A stretch of 42,950 bases of DNA from the NCBI GenBank assembly GCA_943333275.1, contig CALQSQ010000048.1, forward strand, positions 1 to 42,950, written 5' to 3'. This DNA comes from Akkermansia muciniphila. Lineage in GTDB: Bacteria > Verrucomicrobiota > Verrucomicrobiia > Verrucomicrobiales > V1-33. Below are positions 8,884-16,516 of this stretch, piece by piece. Each line of letters begins with the position of its first letter. Positions within the stretch are counted from its first letter, which is position 1. The notes beneath the pieces were generated by a model, which saw only the letters and a program-made list of their open reading frames with translations, was not told the origin of the DNA and did not search any database. Position numbers and translations under genes: made by a program.

Positions 8884-10119
8884 ATGCCCTCCATGAAGAC
8901 CTCCATCCTCCTGGGCATCCTGCTTGTCACCGCCGCCTTCGTTCATGCGGAAACCACGCCCATCGAGCGCATCGATCGAGAATCCGTCGCTCGGGCTTTG
9001 GCCGATGGCGAGCAGGCCGGCGTGTGGGAGCAGCGGCGCAGTTTTCTGCATGGACGCATTTTCCACTCGGCTGTCTGGGCGTATCCTGAAATGATTGTCT
9101 GGGGCGGTGGCTCCGATCACCAATTTTTCAACGACGGCGGACTCTACAATCCGACCACCGATACCTGGCGGGTCGTTTCACCCACCAACGCCCCTTCCGG
9201 ACGCTGGGCGCATGCCGCCGTCTGGACGGGCCGGGAAATGATCATCTGGGGTGGGCGCAGCAGTTTCGCCGCCAGCGATCACCAACGCGACGGCGCGCTC
9301 TACAATCCGGACACCAATACCTGGCGGCCCATGAGCCTGGAGAATGCGGCGGAGGGACGATCCCAGATGGCAGCCTTCTGGACGGGCGAGGAGATGATCG
9401 TCTGGGGCGGCATGGGCGATGGTGGAAAAAATTTCAACACCGGCGCGCGCTACAATCCTAAAACCGACACCTGGACCCCACTGCCACTGGAGCAGGCGCC
9501 CGAAGCCCGCATGGAGCCCGCCTTTGTCTGGACAGGCCATGAACTCATCGTCTGGGGCGGACTGCTCGACAACGGCACCCGATCCTGCGGCACCGGGGCC
9601 CGCTACAACCCGCAGACCAATTCGTGGAAACCCCTGCCCATGGAAGGAGCCCCCACCTCATCTCGAGGCTTGAAAGCCGTCTGGACCGGATCGGAAATGA
9701 TCGTCTGGGGCGGCGCCCATCTCAGCGAGGGCGATACCATCAACGTCGGCCTCAAGACCGGCGCAGCCTACAACCCGGACAGCAACGCCTGGCAATCCAC
9801 GACCCTCGAAAATGCCCCCGATGGCCGTATGTATCACGTCGCCGTCTGGTCGGGGCAGGAAATGATCGTCTGGGGCGGAGGCGATCAGCCACAGGGCAAC
9901 TTCGCCTCCGGCGGTCGTTACCATCCCACCACCCACCAATGGACACCCACCGCCAGCACCAACGCCCCCATCGGCCGCGGCATCGCCACCGCCGTCTGGA
10001 CCGGCGAGGGCATGTTGATCTACGGCGGTTCCACCGGCGGGGTCGCAGCCTTCAACGAGACCTACTACTACCGCCCCAACCGGCCTTCGGTGAGTCCGAA
10101 TCCTGCAGAGGCGAAATAG
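8884..10119 (+). CDS. Secreted Kelch-like seven-blade beta-propeller protein
   Basis: This 411-residue protein has a signal peptide (about 1-22, ending VHA) and seven repeats. Each repeat carries an MIVWGG-type strand followed by LYNPxTDTW and a small/charged turn such as APSGR. The seven WGG/YGG strands indicate a closed seven-blade Kelch-type propeller, and the underlying DNA is correspondingly repetitive. No catalytic residues are evident, so binding of glycan or protein is the most likely role. It follows the Asp-box gene by 101 bp on the same strand. An ATG at 8893 (MKTSILLG) is an equally good start. Confidence 0.85.
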   Translation: MPSMKTSILLGILLVTAAFVHAETTPIERIDRESVARALADGEQAGVWEQRRSFLHGRIFHSAVWAYPEMIVWGGGSDHQFFNDGGLYNPTTDTWRVVSPTNAPSGRWAHAAVWTGREMIIWGGRSSFAASDHQRDGALYNPDTNTWRPMSLENAAEGRSQMAAFWTGEEMIVWGGMGDGGKNFNTGARYNPKTDTWTPLPLEQAPEARMEPAFVWTGHELIVWGGLLDNGTRSCGTGARYNPQTNSWKPLPMEGAPTSSRGLKAVWTGSEMIVWGGAHLSEGDTINVGLKTGAAYNPDSNAWQSTTLENAPDGRMYHVAVWSGQEMIVWGGGDQPQGNFASGGRYHPTTHQWTPTASTNAPIGRGIATAVWTGEGMLIYGGSTGGVAAFNETYYYRPNRPSVSPNPAEAK

Positions 10120-10320
10120 TGAACTGCCCAACGTTCGCCGCATCTTCGCGAAACCTCTTATCTCAAGGAAACTGTCGATCACAGCTGGCTTGGACGTATT
10201 TACTTCCTAGCCAACCTTGGGCAGCTTAGCGAGTTTCCCCTCAATCTTCTGCAACCTTTCCACCTAAGCCCCACCGCCCGACGGGGCCAATAAGTCCAAA
10301 CGCTTTTTAAGACTGGCGGG
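10120..10320. other. Intergenic region between converging genes, with an in-frame remnant after tgt
   Basis: No full gene is visible. On the minus strand the frame of the tgt fusion continues beyond its TGA (10321-10323) for 18 codons to a TAG (10264-10266), then for about 17 more to a second TAG. The translated stretch (SLKKRLDLLAPSGGGA, stop, VERLQKIEGKLAKLPKVG) is coiled-coil-like. It could be the eroded tail of a longer protein or a chance open stretch. Confidence 0.4.
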
Positions 10321-12333
10321 TCAGCGAAACTGCGGATGTTGGAGGATTTTTTCCGCAAAGGCCTCTTCGGCGGAGGCCGCCAGACCTTCGGGAAATTTTG
10401 CATGGGATCGCTGCCATCTTCCCAGCCAGGCTTTTCCCAGCAGGGCATGTCGGCCCGCAGCGGCAGCGGACGGGGTCAGGGCGATGGTGGTTTCGGATTT
10501 CACTCCGGCGCGGCAGCCGGTGGCGACCCAGAATCCCTCGGCCAGCATGGCGACGCGGCCTGCGGTGGACATGGAGTAGGTGAAGAGTTCGACGTGGCGG
10601 TGCTGGCAGTGTTGGAAAAGTTTTTGGAAGGCTTCCAAGTCCCAGTTCCTGGGTTCAGATCGCGTGGAGAACATATCGTAGTAAATGAGGTCGGGCAGGG
10701 CGGGAGCGTGTTCCATTTGTTCAAAGAAATCACCCGACAACAACGTCCACCGCAGCCCCGGATACTGGCGCGAATGCCATTTCCCACGCGCGAGAATGGC
10801 ATCGGGCCCGCCGTGGCGGAGGTAGGGAAAGCGTTTCTTGTGCCGCAGGGCTAGGCGCAGGGAATCGAGATCATTTTCAAAGCTGACGATGTGCATTTCC
10901 GGATGCCCGCCCTGCGCGGCGATTTGTTCGTAGCACTGGATCGCCGCCATGGCATTGGCCGCCGCGCCCAGTCCGACATCCCAGAGCACGACCGGACCGG
11001 AGCGCAGTCGGGAGGTCAGATCCGACTGCTCCACATAGACATCCCTCGCCTCCTCGATGGGCGGCGTGCGCGAATGCATGATCTCGCCGGAGGTCGTTTG
11101 CCGGATGCTTCCATGCCCCTCCGGAGCCACCTGCATTTCATAGACCCCGAGCGTCAGGGCGCGCGAGGGTTTGACCTTGGAGGGCGGCGACGGGCAGTTG
11201 GGAAATTCCTCGTCCTCCACGTCCAGCGTCCGCCGCCGGTCGTTGTAATATTCCAGAAAACGGCCTTCCAGAATGCTGGCGCGGATTTCGCGCATCAACT
11301 GATGATAGAACCACAGGTTGTGCTGGCCCATGAGCTGCCAGCCCAATGGCTCCTGCGTTTTCGTCAAATGATGCAGATAGGCGCGGGGGTATTTCCGGCA
11401 GGTCGGGCAGGCGCAATCGGCGGCGATTGGGGTATCGGAAAATTTATACACGGAGCGGCGCATTTGCAGCAGTCCGCGCGCGGTGAAGACCGTGCCGCGT
11501 TTCGCCACCTGCGTGGGGATGATGCAATCGAACATGTCCACGCCGCGGTGCACCGCTTCAAGCAAATCCAGCGGCGTCCCCACACCCATGAGATACCGCG
11601 GCCGATCCGCCGGCAGCATCTCTGCGGTGACCGCACAAGTGTCCTCGCGCTCGCTCTTCCCCTCCCCCACAGCCAGGCCACCAATCGCATAACCATCGAA
11701 CGGCAGACTCAGCAGTCCTTCCGCGCTTTGTTTCCGCAGGGCGGGAAACAACGCTCCCTGCACAATGGCAAACATCGATTGGAGCGAATCCCCCCGCGCC
11801 TCCAGACTCCGCACCGCCCAGCGCTGGGTGATTTCCACCGCCGCCCGCGCCACCTTTTCAGAAGCCGTGGAGGGAATGCACTGGTCGAGCACCATCATGA
11901 TGTCGCTGCCGATGGAGCGCTGCGTCGCGATGCTCACCTCCGGGCTCAGCAGGATCGCCTTTCCATCCACATAGCTTTGAAAAACCGCTCCGTCCTCGCT
12001 CATGGATCGTGAGTGCGGAAGCGAAAAAATCTGATACCCACCGGAATCGGTCAGCACCGATTTCGGCCAGCGCATCAGGCCATGGATTCCCCCCATGCGT
12101 TCGAAAACTTCCGTGCCGGGCCGCAACAGCAAATGATACGTGTTGGCCAGGAGAATCTGCGATCCCCCCTCCTCCAGCGATTCCGGCAACTGCGCCTTCA
12201 CGGTCGCCTGCGTGCCCACGGGCATGAACAGCGGCGTCAGCACCTCATTGTGCAGCGTGCGAAAAGTCGCCGCCCGCGCCCGGGAATCAGGGGCGGTGGC
12301 ATCCAAACGAAATTGCAAACGGGAGGGGGTCAT
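10321..12333 (-). CDS. tgt: tRNA-guanine transglycosylase fused to an MnmC-type (DUF752) methyltransferase domain
   Basis: This 670-residue protein is far longer than ordinary Tgt (about 375). Residues 1-370 form a complete Tgt: Asp96 in TDSGGYQIFS, Asp150-Gln-Cys152, Gln192 in IVQGA, GGLAVGE, the nucleophile Asp269 in DMFDC, and zinc ligands Cys307, Cys309, Cys312 and His338. Tgt exchanges G34 for preQ1 in tRNAs on the queuosine pathway. After a linker, residues 400-625 match the SAM-dependent MnmC2/DUF752 fold: a glycine-rich SAM loop (WDVGLGAAANA, 451-461), VSFEND, the catalytic-type Asp553-Met-Phe555 with a downstream P-x-x-W, and GCRAGVKSETT. That domain normally N-methylates 5-aminomethyluridine at U34. 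No FAD oxidase (MnmC1) part is present. The tRNA-contact loop reads PTQVAKRG instead of the usual PTRxxRNG. Confidence 0.9.
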   Translation of the reverse strand: MTPSRLQFRLDATAPDSRARAATFRTLHNEVLTPLFMPVGTQATVKAQLPESLEEGGSQILLANTYHLLLRPGTEVFERMGGIHGLMRWPKSVLTDSGGYQIFSLPHSRSMSEDGAVFQSYVDGKAILLSPEVSIATQRSIGSDIMMVLDQCIPSTASEKVARAAVEITQRWAVRSLEARGDSLQSMFAIVQGALFPALRKQSAEGLLSLPFDGYAIGGLAVGEGKSEREDTCAVTAEMLPADRPRYLMGVGTPLDLLEAVHRGVDMFDCIIPTQVAKRGTVFTARGLLQMRRSVYKFSDTPIAADCACPTCRKYPRAYLHHLTKTQEPLGWQLMGQHNLWFYHQLMREIRASILEGRFLEYYNDRRRTLDVEDEEFPNCPSPPSKVKPSRALTLGVYEMQVAPEGHGSIRQTTSGEIMHSRTPPIEEARDVYVEQSDLTSRLRSGPVVLWDVGLGAAANAMAAIQCYEQIAAQGGHPEMHIVSFENDLDSLRLALRHKKRFPYLRHGGPDAILARGKWHSRQYPGLRWTLLSGDFFEQMEHAPALPDLIYYDMFSTRSEPRNWDLEAFQKLFQHCQHRHVELFTYSMSTAGRVAMLAEGFWVATGCRAGVKSETTIALTPSAAAAGRHALLGKAWLGRWQRSHAKFPEGLAASAEEAFAEKILQHPQFR

Positions 12334-12392
12334 GGAAACGCACTCCCTAATGCGGAATTCCCCTGAGTCGAGAGGTTTGCTTTGAGGCGCGA

Positions 12393-13280
12393 TCAGTAAT
12401 CACCCGAAAACCGTTCACCGCGTTTCTTCAGCGCCGCTGGCTGACTGATCAACGCGATGCCCGGCCTCGTCAGTGAAATGAGCCGCTGTTTATACAACGA
12501 CCCCACCGCCTGCTTGAACGCCTTTTTGCTGGCACCGAATTTCTCGCGGATGATTTCGGGCGGGCTGGAATCATCAATCGCCAATTTCCCACCCGCAGTC
12601 GCCAGCGCGGCCAGAATTTCCTCCGTCAGGGAATTCACCCGGTGCGCGCCCGACGAATCCAGCGTGAGGTCGATTTTTCCATCGTCACGAATTGCGCCGA
12701 TGTAGCCGAGCACCTTCTGCCCAGGTTCCAATCGCATGGCTGCACTGCTCTGATACAGCAGGCCCAAATGCGAACCCTCCACCAGGGCGATATACCCCAG
12801 CGGCGTCTGGCGGACGATCATCAGATTCACCGGCTGCCCGACTTCAAACGGCGGTGGCAACGGACTCACATGGTCCCGCAATCTGGTGGTCGCGAAGATG
12901 CGATCAGAAACAGGATCCAGAAAAACATAAACGACTACCACCTGCTCCGGCTGCACGGGAAATTCCATTTCCTCCGCAGGCAGCAGCAGATCCTTCTGCA
13001 GACCCCACGCCAGAAACGCCCCGAGGTCGGACTTCATCTCCACCACCTTGAGCGCAGCAAACTCCCCGCGCATCGCCAGCGGACGCTGCGTCGTGGCCAC
13101 CAGTTCGCCGGACACGTCCCTCGTCACGAACAGCTGCATGTAGGCGCCCTCGCGCACGCTGCCTTTGGCAAAATGCTTGCGGGGCAGGAACACCTCCCCC
13201 TTCTCGCCGCCGTCCAGGTAGGCACCCTGATCCACCAGGCCCACCACGCACAGCCTATTATAGTTTCCAATCTCAATCAT
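12393..13280 (-). CDS. cvfB: CvfB-like S1-domain RNA-binding protein
   Basis: This 295-residue protein has the CvfB/YitL layout: three S1-like OB domains (about 1-65, 72-135 and 148-208) followed by a winged-helix domain (about 215-280; PPEIIREKFGASKKAFKQAVGSLYK). CvfB proteins bind RNA and influence virulence or stress gene expression in Firmicutes; the mechanism is unclear. The start at 13280 (MIEIGNYNRL) is chosen because that is where family homology begins. The open frame continues 101 codons upstream, but only as antisense of mnmE. It lies 59 bp upstream of the tgt fusion on the same strand, so the two may be co-transcribed. Confidence 0.85.
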   Translation of the reverse strand: MIEIGNYNRLCVVGLVDQGAYLDGGEKGEVFLPRKHFAKGSVREGAYMQLFVTRDVSGELVATTQRPLAMRGEFAALKVVEMKSDLGAFLAWGLQKDLLLPAEEMEFPVQPEQVVVVYVFLDPVSDRIFATTRLRDHVSPLPPPFEVGQPVNLMIVRQTPLGYIALVEGSHLGLLYQSSAAMRLEPGQKVLGYIGAIRDDGKIDLTLDSSGAHRVNSLTEEILAALATAGGKLAIDDSSPPEIIREKFGASKKAFKQAVGSLYKQRLISLTRPGIALISQPAALKKRGERFSGDY

Positions 13281-13374
13281 GGCGCCGAGCCTACGACACC
13301 CCGCGCCAATGACGAGCGAATTGTCAGTCGGGATGCTGCTTGCACCTGGGGATTCGCAGCCCATAGTCGCCCGC

Positions 13375-14712
13375 ATGTTCGGCGCGGATCCCATTGCTGC
13401 GGTGGCCACTGCTCCCGGCACGGGCGCGGTGGCGCTCATCCGTGTTTCGGGAAATGACCTCGGCCCGATCGCCGCCAGGCTTTTTCCCGCAGGCCTCGGA
13501 GCCGCGCGGCGGGCCGTCGTCAGATCCTTGAATGATGCGGAGGGAAATGCCGTTGATAACGTCGTCCTCACCCATTTCCCCAAGCCCCACAGCTACACCG
13601 GCGAGGACGTGCTGGAAATCGGCTGCCATGGAGGCGTGCTCATGACCAGCCAGGTTCTGGAAACTGTCCTCAAGGCCGGAGCCCGTTCCGCCGGGCCGGG
13701 CGAGTTTACCCAGCGCGCATTCTTCAATGGGAAAATGGACCTCACCCAAGCGGAGGCTGTTATGGATGTCATCTCCGCGCAGACCACCCTCGCCCTGCGT
13801 TCCGCAAACTCCCAGCTCGCCGGGCGCCTCGGCCAGACCATCACCGACCTGCGCGATTCCCTGCTCGGCATCCTCGCGCACCTCGAAGCCTACATCGATT
13901 TCCCGGAGGAAAAGATCGATCCCGAGACCGGCTCCGTCCTCCGTGGCCGCATGGAGGAAGTGCAGACGCGTTTGGAAAAACTCCTCGCCACCGCCGATCA
14001 GGGCCGCATTCTCCGCCACGGCGCAAAGGTCGTCCTCTGCGGCACTCCCAACGCCGGGAAATCCAGCCTCCTCAATGTCCTCCTCGGTTTCGACCGCGCC
14101 ATCGTCAGCCCCACCCCCGGCACCACGCGCGACACCATCGAGGAGGTCATCAACCTGCGCGGCCTCCCCCTCCGCTTCATCGATACCGCCGGCCTCCGCG
14201 AAACATCCGACTCCATCGAGCAGCAGGGCGTGGCCCGCAGCAATGCCGCGCTGCTTGAAGCCGATGTCATTCTGGAAATCGTCGATGCCAGCCAGCCCGC
14301 CACCGCCCGCATCGCCCTCCCCCCCGACGCCACCCGCCACCAACTCCTCGTCCTCAACAAGACCGACCTCCCACGCCACCCCGACTGGCAGCAGAAGCAA
14401 GGCTGCGCCCTCTCCTGCCTCACCCGCGAAGGCATCGACAACCTCAGCCAGCAACTCTTCGCCCTCCTCGTCAGCGATCCCACCAGCCTCGCCACCGACC
14501 CCATTGCCATCAACGCCCGCCACCAGGCCTGCCTCCTCCAAGCCCGCCAGCACCTCGCCGATGCGCTGCAAGTTGCCGACACTGACACCTCTCCCGAATT
14601 CATCGCCCTCGAAATCCGCGCCGCCATGGACGCCCTCGGCGACATCGTCGGAGGCTTGGATACGGAGGATTTGCTAGGGAAAATTTTCTCCGAATTCTGT
14701 ATCGGGAAATAG
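13375..14712 (+). CDS. mnmE: tRNA uridine-5-carboxymethylaminomethyl GTPase MnmE
   Basis: This 445-residue protein has the full MnmE architecture: an N-terminal folate-binding domain (about 1-118, opening DPIAAVATAPGTGAVALIR), a helical domain, and an inserted G domain with GTPNAGKS (223-230), GTTRDT (249-254), DTAG (270-273) and NKTD (328-331). The invariant C-terminal CIGK with Cys442 is present. With MnmG it installs cmnm5 or nm5 on wobble U34. The ATG at 13375 matches the family start; the frame extends upstream to 13279 without homology. The gene is divergent from cvfB, with 94 bp between the starts. The nearby MnmC-type domain would act on the product of this enzyme. Confidence 0.97.
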   Translation: MFGADPIAAVATAPGTGAVALIRVSGNDLGPIAARLFPAGLGAARRAVVRSLNDAEGNAVDNVVLTHFPKPHSYTGEDVLEIGCHGGVLMTSQVLETVLKAGARSAGPGEFTQRAFFNGKMDLTQAEAVMDVISAQTTLALRSANSQLAGRLGQTITDLRDSLLGILAHLEAYIDFPEEKIDPETGSVLRGRMEEVQTRLEKLLATADQGRILRHGAKVVLCGTPNAGKSSLLNVLLGFDRAIVSPTPGTTRDTIEEVINLRGLPLRFIDTAGLRETSDSIEQQGVARSNAALLEADVILEIVDASQPATARIALPPDATRHQLLVLNKTDLPRHPDWQQKQGCALSCLTREGIDNLSQQLFALLVSDPTSLATDPIAINARHQACLLQARQHLADALQVADTDTSPEFIALEIRAAMDALGDIVGGLDTEDLLGKIFSEFCIGK

Positions 14713-14828
14713 CCCTGGAGCGACGGCATTCCTGTCGTCGATTCAAACAAAAAGACACCTGCCTTGATCAAAAAGCCTCGCAACACCGATCACCGCAACC
14801 GCAGAAAATTAGCGCTCCCGCTGTTGTA

Positions 14829-14858
14829 TTGACGGCCGCACCGTGCCTTCGTAATACT
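14829..14858 (+). promoter_or_regulatory. Candidate sigma-70 promoter for the Rieske-flavodoxin gene
   Basis: TTGACG (14829-14834) is followed after 18 bp by AATACT (14853-14858); the first box matches the consensus at five of six positions, the second at four. It lies 62 bp upstream of the start at 14921, inside the 208-bp gap after mnmE. Moderate support only. Confidence 0.45.
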
Positions 14859-14920
14859 TTGAAATGGTTTGCTGCTGGTGCGAAACCAGGCAAAGTCACC
14901 TCACCCAAAACATCCGCACC

Positions 14921-16018
14921 ATGAACACCACACCAGAAGAATGGCATTGTCTCGGTTCCATTGCGGATTTGAAAAAAATTGAACTGCAGGAGATTCGCTT
15001 CGGGGGGAAGGCCGTGGCCCTTTCGTTCCGCGATGGCAAGTTTGGAGCCGTGGGCGGGAATTGCCTGCATGCGGGCGGACCGCTGGGGCAAGGCAGGCTG
15101 GACGGGGATCGGATCGTATGTCCTTGGCATGGGTGGAAAGTGGATCGGTGCGATGGACTCACGGGATCCGGCAAGGCTGGTGTTGAAGTCTACCATTTAA
15201 AAGAGGAGGGCGGCCAACTCTGGATCAGCACCACCCCGGCCCAGGCGCGCAAGCCGGTGCAGAACGAATTACATCCGCTCGCCCGACCCGTGAAACGGGA
15301 GCCGGGACCAATCCGGGTGGTCGGCATCTCCACCACCGGCATGGATCCAGAGGAGCCGCGCTATTCCACGTCCGAGGCTCTGCTCGATGAGGCGCTCAAG
15401 CATGCGACCGCGGTGGGATGTGAAACGAAACTGATCAAACTCAACGAACTCAAGTTCAAGCACTGCGAAGGGTATTACTCCAAGTCGGCGGGAGCCTGCA
15501 CCTGGCCGTGCACGCTGACCCAGATGGATGATAAGGACAACTTGGAACCGGTTTACGAAGCCTTGGTGCACTGGGCGGATGTCTCGCTCATCGCCACCCC
15601 CATCCGCTGGGGTGTCGCCAGCTCGCTGTATTTCAAAATGGCAGAGCGGATGAACTGCGTGCAAAACCAGATCACCATCAACGATCTCGTGCTTATTCAA
15701 AACAAGGTGGCCTCTTTCATCATCACCGGCGGACAGGACAACGTTCAGGGTGTGGCCGGTCAGATGCTGACGTTTTTCAGTGAATTGGGATTCACCTTCC
15801 CCCAGTTTCCCTATGTCGCGCACAGCCGCGGCTGGTCGGCGGAAGACATGGAGAACAACATCAGGTATGTTCAGGAAAGCGAGCACCTCCGGGAGGGTGC
15901 CCGCGAATTGTTGGACCGTGCCGTGGCCAAGGCCAGGCTCCTGCTTGAAGGTGCCCAGTGCGCGGCCCTCGTGGGGCGCGGCGGACGCAAAGCTGGGGGC
16001 GGGGCCTCCAAGAGTTGA
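14921..16018 (+). CDS. Rieske [2Fe-2S] domain fused to an NADPH-dependent FMN reductase-like (flavodoxin-fold) domain
   Basis: This 365-residue cytoplasmic protein carries an N-terminal Rieske ferredoxin domain (about 8-105) with both ligand pairs, Cys48-Leu-His50 and Cys67-Pro-Trp-His70. A flavodoxin-like FMN reductase domain follows (about 131-345; IRVVGISTTGMDPEEPRYSTS for the phosphate-binding region, ATPIRWG and ITGGQDNVQG later). Three cysteines, Cys182, Cys193 and Cys197, sit after the second strand, where iron-sulfur flavoproteins of the Isf type carry their cluster cysteines, although the spacing differs. The likely role is electron transfer from NAD(P)H via FMN to the Rieske centre. 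The ATG at 14921 starts the homology. A small ABM protein follows by 90 bp. Confidence 0.87.
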   Translation: MNTTPEEWHCLGSIADLKKIELQEIRFGGKAVALSFRDGKFGAVGGNCLHAGGPLGQGRLDGDRIVCPWHGWKVDRCDGLTGSGKAGVEVYHLKEEGGQLWISTTPAQARKPVQNELHPLARPVKREPGPIRVVGISTTGMDPEEPRYSTSEALLDEALKHATAVGCETKLIKLNELKFKHCEGYYSKSAGACTWPCTLTQMDDKDNLEPVYEALVHWADVSLIATPIRWGVASSLYFKMAERMNCVQNQITINDLVLIQNKVASFIITGGQDNVQGVAGQMLTFFSELGFTFPQFPYVAHSRGWSAEDMENNIRYVQESEHLREGARELLDRAVAKARLLLEGAQCAALVGRGGRKAGGGASKS

Positions 16019-16108
16019 AAGCAAACGCCCGGATCATCAAAAATTTTTACCAATCGAACATCCCTTCCTCCCCGCCCACCAACTTCCGTAGCCAACCCAA
16101 TCCAATCC

Positions 16109-16468
16109 ATGAACACCAGCAACATCGTCAGCATCCATCCCTATTTCAAAGTGCATCCCGGGAAGCTCGCGGAATTCAAGGCGGCCATGCCGGCGTTTGT
16201 GGAGCAGGCCCAGGGGGAGTCGCGCAATCTTTATTACGAATTCACGATCAATGGCGATGAGATCTTCTGCAGGGAGGGCTATGACGGGGCCGAAGGCGTG
16301 CTGACGCACTTGGACAACGTGGGGCCATTGCTGGCAGAGGCTTTGAAGATTGCCGATCTCAGCCGTCTGGAATTTCACGGCGCGGCGGAGGAACTGGAGA
16401 AACTCAAGGGTCCGCTGGCGCACCTCAACCCCGCATGGTTTGCGCGCGAATGCGGCGTGATCCGGTAG
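16109..16468 (+). CDS. Antibiotic biosynthesis monooxygenase (ABM)-fold protein
   Basis: This 119-residue protein has the dimeric ferredoxin-like fold of ABM/YgiN proteins: a beta strand with HPYFKVHPGKLAEFKAAMPAFVEQ, then SRNLYYEF and EIFCREGYDGAEGVLTHL. These small proteins act as quinol or haem monooxygenases, or are of unknown function. Its position after the Rieske-flavodoxin gene makes a redox partnership plausible but unproven. The length is normal for the family plus a short C-terminal tail. Confidence 0.82.
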   Translation: MNTSNIVSIHPYFKVHPGKLAEFKAAMPAFVEQAQGESRNLYYEFTINGDEIFCREGYDGAEGVLTHLDNVGPLLAEALKIADLSRLEFHGAAEELEKLKGPLAHLNPAWFARECGVIR

Positions 16469-16516
16469 CATGAAGCGGCGGCAACTCCCCCGTTGCAATC
16501 GCCGGCATCCGCGCCC

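Noticed and set aside
10891..12012. A 373-codon plus-strand open frame
   Set aside because: It is antisense to the Tgt-MnmC fusion and has shadow-like composition (His/Arg/Gln-rich).
13281..13583. A 101-codon N-terminal extension of the CvfB-like protein
   Set aside because: It overlaps the mnmE coding region in antisense, lacks homology, and family homology starts at MIEIGNY at 13280.
13324..14571. A 415-codon minus-strand open frame opposite mnmE
   Set aside because: It is a Gly/Ala/Glu-rich shadow of the G-domain coding strand; mnmE on the other strand has all GTPase motifs and the terminal CIGK.
16469..16516. A possible glycine riboswitch before gcvT
   Set aside because: The gap after the ABM gene is under 50 bp, too short for a glycine aptamer, and no aptamer-like stems are present.
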